A DNA stretch of 64,000 nt from Prorocentrum cordatum. Its lineage: Eukaryota; Sar; Dinophyceae; Prorocentrales; Prorocentraceae. Made by a program: the position numbers and the translations under genes. The first letter of the stretch is position 1, and each line of letters opens with the position of its first letter. Where the stretch lies: assembly GCA_963575745.1 (NCBI GenBank), contig CAUYUJ010008136.1, positions 1 through 64,000 on the forward strand, given 5' to 3'. The notes under the pieces are model-generated. The model made no database searches. It had not been told where the DNA came from and saw nothing but the letters and a program-made list of their open reading frames with translations. This document shows, piece by piece, positions 21,360-32,624 of the stretch.

Positions 21360-22655
21360 TCAAGCCTTAGGCCCGGTGGCCTTCTTGGTTTTGCTGCACT
21401 CTGGGTCTCCAGCCCAGTGTCCTCCTTCGCCGCGCGCTCCACACTTGCTTACCTTCTGGAAAGCCCCCGGCTTATCCTGGAGCTCCTTCGAGCCGAAGCT
21501 GATCTTCCTGTCAAAGTCGATGTAGGTTTTGCCCAGCCGAAATCCACGATTCGTTTTGCCGTCCTTCATGAATTGGCGTTGCCGGGTGCAGTTGGAGCCC
21601 GTAGAGCTCTCACTGCCTTTTCCACGTCCACGTCCTTTTGCCGCGATAGCTCCACCAAGCCTTCGAACCTCCGTCGCGAACACCTGCACCTCTTCCTCGC
21701 TGAGGTCGTTGATGTCCACGATGGCCATGGCCCGCTCGAGCTCCTCTACTTCGGCGGACAAAACTTCCATCTCCTCTCCGTCCTCGTCTCCACCACTATC
21801 TTCTTCTCCCTCAGGGTCGTCCTCGTCACCTTCGTCGTCCTCGGGGTCTGCGGGGTAGGCTGAGTTCCACCTGAACTTGCGCCCTCCATCTCGTCGTCCA
21901 CCGTGTTGTCGCTGCTGCGATCTACGAGCGTCGATGCCGTCGAGGTGAATCTCGAGCACCTCTCAAATCGCGTCCCAATCGCACTCGTTCTGGGCCTGGC
22001 CCAGGAACGCGTTGTGCTGGGTCTCGGTGATGTCGCGCATGTCCAGCAAGAAAAACGTCCGCAAATCTTATGAAACCTGCGCGCTGCCGCCGGTCAAATA
22101 CTTGAGCTTCTCGTAGGAGCCCGTTTTCCTTTGAATGAAATCCTTTTATCGGCTCGTTGGACCGACGATGTCCGCGCTTGAAATAACCCAGAAAAGCCTT
22201 GTGATTCTGCAATGGCGCCACCTTCTCGCAGTGTGAACGCACACGCTTTATCAAGATGTCTAGAGCTTCTTCTGTCGCTGCCTCTTTCTCTGCTTGCGTC
22301 TCGCTTTTCTTGAAAAACTTACTGAAATCTGCCGCCGAAGTCTTCGGGTCTTTGTGACTTCGCGTCCACGCCCTGTCCGTCAAACTGTTCTTGACCTTCG
22401 CGATGAAAGTATTTCTCTTCTCTGCCATCTCTGCGCCTAAAAATCCAAGCCGAACTCGTTCGCCCCATTCTTCTGCCGACGCTGCGTCTCAACAAGGAAT
22501 GCCGTCTTTCTCGAGCCACACGTGCCCATCTTTGCGCTCGTCCGAAACCTGCGACATTGTGCCGAACGGGTCGTCGCAAGTGGTGAACTTGAAGGGGTCG
22601 GTGAACTCGGTGAAGCCGGTGAACTTTATGAGGTGGTGGTCGAGAACGAGTTCTC
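21360..22655 (-). pseudogene. copia-like gag
   Basis: Begins ...HHLIKFTGFTEFTDPFKFTT at ~22645, with TGA after DGIPC (~22495). MAEKRNTFIAKVKNSLTDRA follows, with an Asp/Lys-rich helical body. One extra G near 22047 changes frame (ADVFL / LDMRDITETQHNAF). TGA follows GQAQNECDWDAI (~21964). The C-terminal part is acidic (DPEDDEGDEDDPEGEEDSGG) and contains a degenerate zinc-knuckle-like CGARGEGGHWAGDPEC lacking the usual first Cys pair. Another TGA at 21360-21362 separates it from the protease region in the same frame. Confidence 0.65.
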
Positions 22656-23075
22656 AAACAAATATGAAGCGCCTGACTGCCAAGAACGAGTCTTTTGGAT
22701 ATGAAAGAGCGTTGGGAAACTGCACCAATGAACTAGCATTGGCCGTCTCGAAACACAAGCTCCGCACTACCAGTGTCAATGATAATGATTGTCGAGCCTT
22801 CTCGGTCGATCGTATATGAAACGGCGCGTCCAGCACCGCGCGCACAGCTTGCTGAAATCAGGGGAACCCCCGTCGCAGACTGGAGCACATTTGATAACTT
22901 GTTATCGCTGTCTGGCTCAAAAAGTGGATCCTCTGATATCGTTTGAGTGAACAAACGGCCGCGGCAAAACATAACGTGTCATGTTATGTGTTTTAAAAGT
23001 CCTGGAGCCCTGGTCGGGGCAACAATCTCTTAGCTGCTGATCTATTGCGTTTCGGGCTGTCCCAAAACCTTTCAT
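22656..23075. other. unassigned
   Basis: No gene supported. AT-richer than its surroundings; possible 5' flank or LTR remnant of the copia-like element, but no repeated end was found. Confidence 0.35.
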
Positions 23076-23079
23076 TTTC

Positions 23080-23600
23080 GCACTAGGGGGCCTCTTGGGG
23101 CCCTCTTGGGAGCCTCTCTGGGCCCTCTTGGGCCGTCTTGTGGCCCTCTTGGGCCGTTCTGGGCTCCTCTGGGTCCGTCTTGGGCCCCTCTTGGGCCGTT
23201 TTGGGGCCCTCTGGGGGCCTCTTGGGCCGTCTTGGGGCGATTTTTGGAGCCTCTTGGGCCGTTTTGGGCCGTTATTGGCCCGGAAGGGCGAGAACCCGAA
23301 ACAAACTTCAAAAGCAAGTTAAAAATCAATAACATCTGCCTCTTCGAGCCGTCTTGGGGGGCCTCTTGGAGGCATCTTGGAGCGTCTCGGGGCTCCCTTG
23401 GACCGTCTTGAGGCCATCTTAATACATATTGGAACGGTCTTGGACAGTCTTGGGGTTTCTTTGAGCGCTCTTGGGCCCTCTTGGGTCTCTTGGGCCCCTC
23501 TTGGGAGCATCTTGGGCCGTCGTGGGCGCTTCTAGGGCCGTCTCGGGCGCCTCTTGGGCCGTCTTGGACGCCTCTTGGGCCGTCTTGGGGGGAGGGGGGG
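23080..23600. repeat. GCCCTCTTGGGCCGT-type degenerate minisatellite
   Basis: Units like GGGCCGTCTTGGGC and GGCCCTCTTGGG in two blocks (23080-23290, 23335-23600), related to the 11-bp CCTCTTGGGGG arrays. Confidence 0.85.
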
Positions 23601-23704
23601 GGGGCGATTGTCCGGATCCCCTCCCGCTTCGCCCCTCCCGTGGGCCCCTCCCTTAAGGGCTTCGCCCCACCTGAACGTCATCACTCGTACCTCGCTCTTT
23701 CCGT

Positions 23705-23820
23705 TGCCTCCAGGACGCTTCAGGGAGGCCCAAGAGGGCCCCAATACGGCCCAAGAGCGCTCAAAGAGGGCCCAAGAAGGCCTCAAGACGGCCAAAGAGG
23801 CCCCCAAGACGAACTGGAGT
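23705..23820. repeat. reverse-oriented copy of the CTCTTGGGCC minisatellite
   Basis: CCCAAGAGGGCCCCAATACG, GCCAAAGAGGCCCCCAAGAC: inverted relative to 23080-23600, close to 12820-12950. Confidence 0.75.
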
Positions 23821-24230
23821 CCAGTTCGCACCGAAAGAGCCCCAGATCCCCCCGAGGTCGGGCGAACTGGATGCCAGTTCGCTTCGAAATGGCTCCAACA
23901 TGGGCCCATGCCCCCTCGAATCCAGGCGAACTGGATTCCAGTTCGCCCCGCAATGGCTTTATATCCCGAGATCGGGCGAACTGGATTCCAGTTCGCCCCG
24001 AAATGGCGAAACGCCCCCCCAAGATCGGGCGAACTGATCGGGCGAACTGGATTCCAGTTCGCGCCGAAGTGGCCCCAGATTCCAGTTTGCCCCGAAGTGG
24101 CCCCATACCCCCCCGAGATCGGGCGAACTGGATTCCAGTTCGCGTCAAAATGGCCCCAGGTCCCCCCGATATCGGGCGAACTGGATTCCAGTTCGCAGCA
24201 AAATGGCCCGAGATCGGGCGAAATCCAGTT
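23809..24230. repeat. 21-nt inverted-repeat array A
   Basis: Eight units spaced ~51-65 bp. Each contains arm GCGAACTGGA, one variable base, arm TCCAGTTCGC (a perfect inverted repeat in most units), followed by CCCGAAATGGC and CCCCCCCGAGATCGG. Reverse-complement version of array B (31520-32090). Confidence 0.9.
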
Positions 24231-24236
24231 ACCGAA

Positions 24237-24308
24237 GTGTTTGGGGGGGGCAACAACGAAATCACATGTTGATTTTCGTAAGCATTCTGCGATGTGGAAG
24301 CCGTTTCT
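24237..24308. repeat. ~72-bp dispersed repeat, copy 2
   Basis: Poly-G, then CAACGAAATCACATGTTGAT ... GCGATGTGGAAGCCGTTTCT; same orientation as 19380-19452. Confidence 0.85.
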
Positions 24309-24309
24309 C

Positions 24310-24534
24310 CCCCCCGATATCCCGGGGGTTTCCAGAGCCCCGGGCGTCTCCAGAGACCCCCCAGAGGCCCGGAAAGGACCGAGTCTGCCCGGAACTCTCG
24401 ACCCTCGATCCTCGATCCCTCCCCTTCCTTCTTTTCCTTATCGATCCTCTTTTTTCCTTCCTCGATCCTCTTTCTGCCCCCCCCTCCTCCTCCTACCCCC
24501 CCCCCGCCCCCCCCCTCAGTCGACGCAAATCCGT
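24310..24534. repeat. C/T-rich low complexity
   Basis: CCCCCAGAGGCCC then TCGATCCTCGATCC, TTCCTTC and a long C-run. No gene. Confidence 0.6.
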
Positions 24535-24740
24535 TCAAAATCGTTCCTCAGACCTTCCGGACACGGCCTCCAGAGGCTTAACAGGCGAACGACGTCCTCG
24601 AACGTCATTGTCTCCTCGAGGGTCATTCTCATCGCCGACGCGTGGGAGTGAATTTTCGCCAGGGTGACCTTTGGCGCGCGGCTCTGAAGGACTCGGATGC
24701 GCCCCTCGTCGTCGCAGCCGGGAGTAGCTCGAAAAACGAG
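24516..24740 (-). CDS. possible small exon, unrecognised
   Basis: Minus-strand reading LVFRATPGCDDEGRIRVLQS, KIHSHASAMRMTLEETMTFE, DVVRLLSLWRPCPEGLRNDF ending at a stop. It is of normal composition in an otherwise repetitive area, but short and without a domain. Sequence further upstream in the frame is low complexity. Confidence 0.25.
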   Translation of the reverse strand, partial: LVFRATPGCDDEGRIRVLQSRAPKVTLAKIHSHASAMRMTLEETMTFEDVVRLLSLWRPCPEGLRNDFERICVD

Positions 24741-24839
24741 CCAGTTTGGGCCCCGGGAGGGGGGCGGGCGGCGATTTGGAAGCGGCTTTGTGCGTACCAA
24801 AGGTGTGTTTTGAGGCGGCTCTGTGCGTGCCAAAGGTCC

Positions 24840-25470
24840 CCCTCGCCAAAACTCCCTCTTGCGCCCCCCGACCTCCCGCCCCCCTTTTCGCGCCGAGCGC
24901 GACCGCGCAGCTCCTCAGCCACGTCTCGGCTCGGTCAGACGTCGGCCGTGGCCTTGGCCGTGGCCGTGGCCGCGGCCGCGGCATTGGCCGTGGCTGTGGC
25001 GGCCGCGGCGCCGGCGGCCGCAGGGGCGGCGGCGTCGGCGCAGGCCACCGAGCCCTCTGCCGCCGCCGCCGCCACCGGCGAGGAGGCAGGAGCGACGCCG
25101 GCAGCGGTCGACGATCGAGGTGTGGCGCGTTTCCCACTTTTGTCAGGCCTCCAGGGGCGCACTCGTGGCCGCGGCAGGATCCGCTTCGAAGTCCTTCCCT
25201 CCAACCTGCCCTCCCCCCAGGAGGGGTCGGCGTGCTCGAAGTCCTTCCCTCCAACCTGCCCTCCCCCCAGGAGGGGTCGGCGCGCTCGGCCCAGGAGGGC
25301 CTGCCCCCCCCCAGGAGAGCCAATTCCCCCCCCCACCCCCAGGAGGCGCCGGCCTGCCCCCCCCCAGGAAGGGTCGGCTTGCCCCCCCCAGGAGGGGTCG
25401 GCTTGCCCCCCCCCCAGGAGGGGCAACCTGCCCCCCCCGCCCTCGTCGCCGCGGCTTTGTAAGATGCCAG
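24840..25470. repeat. GC-rich low complexity with ~50-bp tandem duplication
   Basis: 24940-25090 is GGCCGTGGCCGCGGC-type repeat. CGAAGTCCTTCCCTCCAACC...CCAGGAGGGGTCGGCG occurs twice in tandem from ~25187; C-rich CCCCAGGAGGGG units follow to 25430. Pro- and Arg-rich frames are not considered genes. Confidence 0.7.
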
Positions 25471-26265
25471 ATCATGGTCAGAGCACCCCCCGTTCGCCCT
25501 GCATACCGCGGGCGCCCGGCGCGCGAGCCGTGGCGACTACGAAGCTTCGCCCGTGGAGCCTTCGCGCCTTTTCTCATGGACAGGACCCGCCAGGCCCAAC
25601 CCGAAATTTCCCCTATCCTGTCCCAAGAGCCCCTGCGCACATAATGTCCTAAGAGTATTTGCCCGCAGACATTCCCGAAGCAGCGCGGACCCCTTGACCG
25701 CAGGCCCAATGGATAGTCCAGGGCCCGCTGGGCCTGAATGCAGTGCCCATGTCAGAGTCCCGCACTGGACGCCGCCCACGTATTTACCCAGACGCTGGGC
25801 AGCTGATCTTGGGTAGCTTGGGCCTTTGTCGGGGCCCACCCGGGGAGCTTCGAGGCCAGCGTGGACCTCCCCATTGCCCGAATGATTGAGAGAGGGATTT
25901 CAGTTCGTTTTACCGCGGGCGATCTTGGGCAACGCAGGACCCATCGAGGCGCTCCGATGCCACTCTGGGTCCGTGCGAGGACCGCAAAGGTGGCGAACTT
26001 GATTCCAGTTCGCGCGATATCGGGGGATATTGGCCCATCGGGGGGCCATCCTGAGCTCTCGGAGGCCGCATCGGGCCCACTTGAGGGACCGAAGGACGAC
26101 GAACGGGGGCCCAGTTGGCCCTATCTTGGGCGATATTGGGCCCACGTCGCCCCGCCCTTTCCGAGGCCCTCCAAGGGGCCGAGCACAGGGGAATTAAATT
26201 CGAACAGAAAGTCCGGCGCGGCCGCTCCGCCTTGAGGGGTCATGGGTAATTCTGGGGCCCGCTTG
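25471..26265. other. unassigned, GC-rich
   Basis: No coding frame of normal composition. One isolated degenerate copy of the 21-nt inverted repeat (GCGAACTTGATTCCAGTTCG, ~25996). Confidence 0.4.
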
Positions 26266-26289
26266 GAAGATGATTGCGCTTCCTCTCGC

Positions 26290-27325
26290 GCGCCCGTGGC
26301 CTCGCGCTTCCTCTCGCGCGCTGGCGGCGGCGGTGGCCATCGGCGCGTCAACGATCCGCCAGGCGAGCGGCGCGGATGACCGTGCTTCTCCCTCTCACCT
26401 GCTGACGGCCAGCGGCTCGTCAACAGCCGCCAGGCTAGTGATGATGATGACCGCGCTTCCCCCTTCCGCCCGCCGACGGCCAACGGCTCGACGAACCGTT
26501 CGGCCAGCAGTGAAGATGACCGTGCTTGCCCCTCCCGCCCAGCGACGGCCAACGGCTCGTCGACGAGCCGCTCGGCCAACAGTGAAGGTGATCGCGCTTG
26601 CCCCTCTCACCCGGCGACAGCCAGCGGCTCGGCAAGCGGCGAATATGACCGTGCTTCCCCCTTTTCTACCAGCCGACGGCCAACAGCTCGTCAACGAGCC
26701 GTTCGGCCAGCAGCGAAGATGACCGCGCTTGCCCCCTTCGCCCGGCGGCGGCCAGCGGCTCGTCAACAGCCGCCAGGCTAGCGATGGAGATGACCGCGCT
26801 TCCCCCTTCCACCCGCCGACGGCCAACGGCTCGTCGACGAGCCGCTCGGCCAGCAGTGAAGATGATCGCTCTTGCCCCTCTCGCCGTGCGACGGACAGCG
26901 GCTCAACAACGACCAGGCTAGCGGCGAAGATGGCCGCGTTTGCCCCTCCCACCCGGCGACGGCCAGCGGCTCGGCAAGCGGCGAAGATGACCGCGCTTCC
27001 CCCTTCCACCCGCCGACGGCCAACGGCTCATCAACGAGCCGCTCGGCCAACAGTGGAGATGGCCGTGCTTGCCCCTCTCGCCCGGCGACGGCCAGCGGCT
27101 CGTCAAAGATCCGCCAGGCCAGCGGTGAAGATGACCGCGCGTGCCCCTCTCACCCGGCGACGGCCAGCGGCTCGTCAACGATCCGCCGGTTTAGCGGTCA
27201 TGATGAACGCGTTTCTTCCGTCCATCCGCCGGCGACAGCCAGCGGATTGCTAGGAAGCCGCCAGGCTAGCGGTGAAGATGACCGCGCTCGCCCCTCTCAC
27301 CCGGTGACGGCCGGCGGCTCGTGTC
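26290..27325. repeat. ~68-bp minisatellite, about 15 units
   Basis: Units carry GACGGCCAACGGCTCGTC, AGCCGCTCGGCCAGCAG and GATGACCGCGCTTCCCCC with a spacing of about 66-70 bp. Three frames on each strand are open as a consequence. Confidence 0.85.
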
Positions 27326-27333
27326 GTCAACGG

Positions 27334-27569
27334 CTCAGGCAATCCCAATGGGGGTCACCACTAGGGGGGTCGCCGACTTCTCTTGGAAATCGAGGTTCCA
27401 GGATCGAGCATCGAGGAGGCTTCTGGGCGTTTCTGTACGTTTTGGTGGATTCTGGAAGGTTGTGGGGTGGTTCTGGGGTGCTTTTTTCTTCGAGGAAGTC
27501 TCGAGAAAGTCGCGTTTCCTCGAGGCAGTGGTGGCCCCCTAGTGGTGACCCCCCTTGGGATTGCCTCAG
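27334..27569. mobile_element. 236-bp element with 35-bp terminal inverted repeats (MITE-like)
   Basis: Left end 27334-27368 (CTCAGGCAATCCCAATGGGG...) and right end 27535-27569 (...CCCCTTGGGATTGCCTCAG) are inverted repeats matching at 33 of 35 positions. The interior has no ORF. Clear target-site duplications are not visible. It sits exactly at the edge of the 68-bp minisatellite. Confidence 0.65.
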
Positions 27570-27774
27570 CGACAGGCCAGCGTCGAATATGGCCATGCGT
27601 CTGGAAGTGGGGATTCGGGTAGCACGGGGGGGGTTAACCACCATCGCCACCACCACCATTGCACGGGCCCGAGTTTTTTCACAGTGATTCCCCGAGCGCG
27701 GCAGCCGCCGCAACGCCGCAGAGAGTGCCCAGCCGTCCAGCGCCAGCCCGCCCGGTGCGGGGATCGTGCCAGCC

Positions 27775-27986
27775 ATGCCGGCCAAGAGGGCGGAGAAGCA
27801 GGTTCAGCCAACGGTAGCGACGATTCACGTGAAGACCGCGCGCGCGAAGCTATCAGAGCTCAGCATCGAGAGTGGCAGCGGGTGGCGCGACTTGACGGGA
27901 GCCCACGTTCAGGAGTTGAAGGCGGTTCTCCTGGCTGGCGTTCTTGGCGCCACGACGTTGGCGAAACCGTCCGTGCTCTCCACGAG
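27775..27986 (+). CDS. possible 5' exon of an unrecognised protein
   Basis: From ATG 27775: MPAKRAEKQVQPTVATIHVK, KLSELSIESGSGWRDLTGAH, VQELKAVLLAGVLGATTLAK, PSVLST, then a GT donor candidate (ACGAG|GTTTTC, exon end 27986). Composition is normal and differs sharply from the satellite that follows. The 105-bp satellite would be in its first intron. I recognise no named domain. Confidence 0.4.
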
Positions 27987-28049
27987 GTTTTCGCCATTCC
28001 GCCGACCCCTGTGGAAATTGTTTGGGGGCCCCTTCTGGGGCAAGGGGGG

Positions 28050-31000
28050 GAAGGATGGGGGGGGGGTCTTTTGCGCTTCTGGCCAGAGGGGGTCTGCTAG
28101 GCGCTCGCTGGCTGGCGGTGTCAGACGTGGCGGGGGCCGTGGTGGGAGGGCCCCAGCAAGGATTTTGCAGGGCGAGGCGGCCCTCAGAACTTATCCCAAA
28201 AAGCTCCAGGGAGGCTGGCGGTGCCAGGCGTGGTGGGGGCAGTGGCGGGGGGGGGGGTCCCGGCAAGGACTTTGCAGGATGAGGAGGCCTGCAGAATTCA
28301 TGTCCAGAGGCTCCAGGGCTGGCGGCGTCAGACGCGGCGGGGGCCGTGGTGGGAGGGTCCCGACAAGGACTTTGCAGGGTGAGGGGGTTCCCAGAACTTC
28401 TGCCCAGAGGCTCCAGGAGGCTGGCGGTGTCAGACGCGGTGGGGGCCGTGGCGGGGGGGTCCCGGCAAGGATTTTGCAGGGTGAGGGGGCCCTCCAAACT
28501 TATACCCACAGGCTCCAGGAGGCTGGCGGTGATCAGACGCGGTGGGGGCCGTGGTGGGGGGGCCCCGGCAAGGGTTTTGCAGGGTGAGGGGGCCCAGCCG
28601 TCAGAACCTTTGCCCAGAGGCGCCAGGAGGTTGGCGGTGTCAGACGTGATGGGGGCCGTGGCAGGGGGGCCCCGGCAATAATTTTGCATTGTGAGGGAAC
28701 GCCCCCCGAAATTATGCCCAGAGGCTTCAGGCGGCTGGCGGTGTCAGACGTGGTGGTGGGGGCCGTGGTGGCGGGGTCCCGGCAAGGATTCTGCAGGGTG
28801 AGGGGGCTCTGAGAACCTATACCCAGAGGCGCCAGGAGGCTGGCGGTGTCAGACGTGGTGGGGGCCGTGGTGGAGGAGGGGTCCCTGCAAGGATTTTGCA
28901 GGGTGATGGGGGCTCTCGGAACCTGCGCCGACAGGCTGCAGGGGGCTGGCGGCGTCAGACGTGGTGGGGGCCGTGGCGGGGGGGGTCCCGGCAAGGATTT
29001 TGCCGGGTGGGGGAGCTTCCAGAACCCATGCCCAGAGGTTCCAGGGGGGCTGGCGGCGTTAGACGTGGTGGGGGCCGTGGTGGGGGGGTCCCGGCAAGGA
29101 TTTTGCAGGGTGCGGGGGCCTTCAGAGCCTATGCCCAGAGGCTCCAGGAGGCTGGCGGTGTCACACGTGGTGGGGGCCGTGGTGAAGGGGTTCCGGCAGC
29201 GGTTTTGTAGGGTGAGGGGGCCCTCAGAATTTACGCCGAGACGCTCCAGGAGGCTGGCGGTGTCAGACGTGGTGGGAGCCTTGGTGAGGGAAGGGTCGCG
29301 ACAAGGAGTTCGCAGGGTGAGGGGGCCATCATAACTTATGCCCAAAGGCTCCAAGAGGCTGACGGTGTCAGACGTGGTGGGGGCCGTGGTGGGGGGCTCC
29401 CGGCAAGGATTTTGCAGGGTGAGGGGGCCGTCAGAACCTATGCACAGAGGCTCCAGGAGGCTGGCGGCGTCAGACGCGGTGGGGGCCGTGGTGGGGGGCC
29501 CCGGCAAAGATTTTGCGGAGTGATGGGGTTTTCAGGACTTATGCCCAGAAGATCCAGGAGACTGGCGGTGTCAGGCGTGGTGGGGGCTGCAGGGTGCTGG
29601 GGGCCCTCAGAACTTATTCCCCGAGGCTCCAGGAGGTTGACGGTGTCAGACGTGATGGGGGCCGTAGTGGGGGGCTGCCGGGAAGGATTTCACGGGGTGA
29701 GGGGGCCCTCAGAACCTATGCTCAGAGGTTCCAGGAGGCTGGCGGCGTCAGACATGGTGGGGCCTGCGATGGGTGGGTCCCGGCAAGGATTTTACAGGGT
29801 GAGGGGGCTTTCGAACCAATGCCCAGAGGCTCCGGGAGGCTGGCGGTGTCAGACGTGGCGGGGGCCGTGGTGGGGAAGGCCCCGGCAAGGAGTTTGCAGC
29901 CTTCAGAACCTATGCCCAGAGGCTCCAGGAGGCTGGCGGTGTCAGACGTTGGGTGCAGGGGGCCCTCATAACTTATGCCGAGAGGCCGCAAGAGGCTGGC
30001 GGTGTCAGACGTGATGGGAGCCGTGGTGTGGGGGTCGCGGCAAGGAGTTTGCAGGGTGAGAGGGGCTTTGGGAACTCATGCCGAGAGGCTGCAGGAGGCT
30101 GATGGTGTTAGACGTGGTGGAGGCCGTGGTGGGGGGGCCCCGGCAAGGATTTTGCAAGGTGGGGGGGGCCCTCAGAACTTATGCCCGGAACCTCCAGGAG
30201 GCTGGCGGTGTCGGACGCGGCGGGGGCTGTGATGGGGAGGGGGTGCCGGCAAGGATTTTGCAGGGTGATGGGGGCCCTCAGAACGTATGACCAAAGGCTC
30301 GACGAGGCTGGCGGTGTCAGACGTGGTGGGGGCCGTGGCGGGGCAGAACCTATGCCCGGAAGCTCCAGGAGGCTGGCGGTGTCAGACGTGGCGGGGGCTG
30401 TGATGAGGAGGGGGTCCCGGCAAGGATTTGGCAGGGTGGGGGGGCCTTCAGAATTCATGGCCACAGGCTCGAAGAGGCTGGTGGTGTCAGACGTGGTGGG
30501 GGCCGTGGTGGGGGGGGCCCGACAAGGATTTTACGCCGTGAGAGGGCCCTCAGAACCCATGCCCAGAGGCTCCAGGGAGGCTGGCGGTGTCAGACGTGGT
30601 GGGGGCTGTGATGGGGGGTCCCGGCAATGAGTTTACAGGGCGAGGGGGTTTTCGAACCTTTGCCCAGAGGCTCCAGGCGGCTGGCGGTGTCAGACGTGGT
30701 GGGGGCCGTCAGATGGGGGAGGTCCCGGCAAGGAGTTTGCAGGGCGATGGGGGCCTTGACAACCTATGCCCAGAGGCTCCAGGAGGCTGGGGGTGTCAGA
30801 CGTGATGGGGGCCGTGGAGGGCGGGTCCCGGTAAGGATTTTGCAGGGTGAAAGGGAGTTCCGGAACCTATGCCCGGAGGCTTCAGGAAACTGACGGTGTC
30901 CCACGTGGTGGGGGCCGTGGTGGGCGGGTCCCGGCAAGGATTTTGCATTGTGAGGGGGGCCCTCAGAATCTATGCCCAGAAGCTCCAGGAGGCTGGCGGT

Positions 31001-31225
31001 GTCAGACGTGGTGGGGGCCGTGGTGGGGCGGTTCCGGCAAGGATTTTGCAGGGTGAGGGGGCTTTCAGAATTTATGCCCAGAGGCTCCAGGAGGCTGGCG
31101 GTGTCAGACGTGGCGCGGGCCGTGGTGTGAAGGGGGTCCCGGCAATGACTTTGCAACGCGAGGGGGCCCGCAGAATTTATGCCCAGAGGCGCTAGGGCTG
31201 GCGGTGTCAGACGTGGCGGGGGCCG
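28050..31225. repeat. ~105-bp satellite, about 29 copies
   Basis: Each unit holds GGAGGCTGGCGGTGTCAGAC, GTGGTGGGGGCCGTGG, GGGTCCCGGCAAGGATTTTG and CAGGGTGAGGGGGCC. Measured spacing at 28733-28838-28944 is 105-106 bp. The GVRRGGGRGG-like frames are repeat translations. Confidence 0.95.
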
Positions 31226-31435
31226 TGGCGGGGGGGTCCGGGGGGGAGGTGGGGGCCAGGTGGGGGGTGTCGGGTGGTTTTGGTCTCAGGTAGGTAATGT
31301 ACGCTGGAAGTGTTAGGCGAACTTGGCGCCAGAAGATCAAGAGCAGGCTTCTAAACGTGCGACTTCTGTCATTTGCATGAAGGTTTTTGTCAGGCGCATG
31401 CCTTTGGGATCGGCGGATTTAGAGGTTCCAGGACA
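31226..31435. other. unassigned
   Basis: G-rich tail of the satellite then ~170 bp of unrelated sequence; no gene. GGGATCGGCGGATTTAGAGG resembles GGGTCGGCCGATTTAAAGCG at 33242. Confidence 0.4.
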
Positions 31436-31520
31436 CTTCTTTACGCTTCGCGTATCCCCACCAGCCCATCTCAAAACAGCAACTCTCGCGAAGCATGCCG
31501 ACAGTCGTGTTTTTTCAGGC
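31436..31520. repeat. dispersed ~80-bp repeat, copy 2
   Basis: Matches 348-427 almost exactly (TCTTTACGCTTCGCGTATCC ... GTCGTGTTTTTTCAGG). Confidence 0.85.
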
Positions 31521-32089
31521 CCATGTTGGAGCCATTTTGAAGCGAACTGGAATCCAGTTCGCCCGACCTCGGGGGGATCTGGGGCTCTTTCGGTGCGAAC
31601 TGGACTCCAGTTCGCCCGGTCTTTGGGGGGGGCTTAGCCATTCCCGATCTCGGCAAGGGATAGAGCCATTTCGGAGCGAACTGGAATCCATTTCGCCCGA
31701 TCTCGGGGGGGTATGCAGCCATTGCGGAGCGAATTGGAATAAAGTTCACCCGGTCAGTTCGCCCGATCTTGGGGGGGTGTTTCGCCATTTCGGGGCGAAC
31801 TGGAATCCAGTTCGCCCGATTTCGGGATATGGCCATTGCGGAGCGAGCTGGAATCCAGTTCGCCCGATCTCGGAGGGGGCATGGACCCATGTTGGAACCA
31901 TTTTGAGGCGAACTGGAATCCAGTTCGCCCGATCTCGGGGGGATCTGGGGCCCTTTCGGTGCGAACTGGATTCTGGTTCGTCCGATCTTGGGGGGGGTGC
32001 TTCGCCATTTCGGGACGAACTGGAATCCAGTTCGCCCGATCACGGGAGGGGATGGGGCCTTTGATGGGCGAACTGGAATCCAGTTTGCC
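31520..32089. repeat. 21-nt inverted-repeat array B, left part
   Basis: Ten units of GCGAACTGGA-A-TCCAGTTCGC followed by CCGATCTCGGGGGG. The unit order and linkers (e.g. CCATGTTGGAGCCATTTTGA) are the reverse complement of array A. Confidence 0.9.

Positions 32090-32624
<535 letters not shown>

Larger units (their letters stand above)
19453..22655 (-). mobile_element. Ty1/copia-like retrotransposon remnant (gag-PR-INT, no RT)
   Basis: Minus-strand order is gag, protease-like DTA motif, a conserved mid-region, and integrase zinc finger with the first catalytic Asp, i.e. PR before INT as in Ty1/copia. RT and RNase H are absent: the integrase ends abruptly at ~19453 against the 72-bp repeat. At least three frame changes and four in-frame TGA codons show it is decayed. 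No LTRs were identified by eye. Confidence 0.75.

Noticed and set aside
19453-22655. TGA read as an amino acid in this genome
   Set aside because: Dinoflagellate nuclei use the standard code and other ORFs here use TGG for Trp and end at TGA; decay is simpler.
23809-24230. CRISPR-like look: 21-nt palindromic repeat with ~30-nt spacers
   Set aside because: The spacers are themselves repeated, no cas genes are present, and the context is eukaryotic; it is a minisatellite.
28050-31225. Gly/Arg-rich and Pro/Thr-rich frames on both strands
   Set aside because: Translations of the 105-bp satellite.
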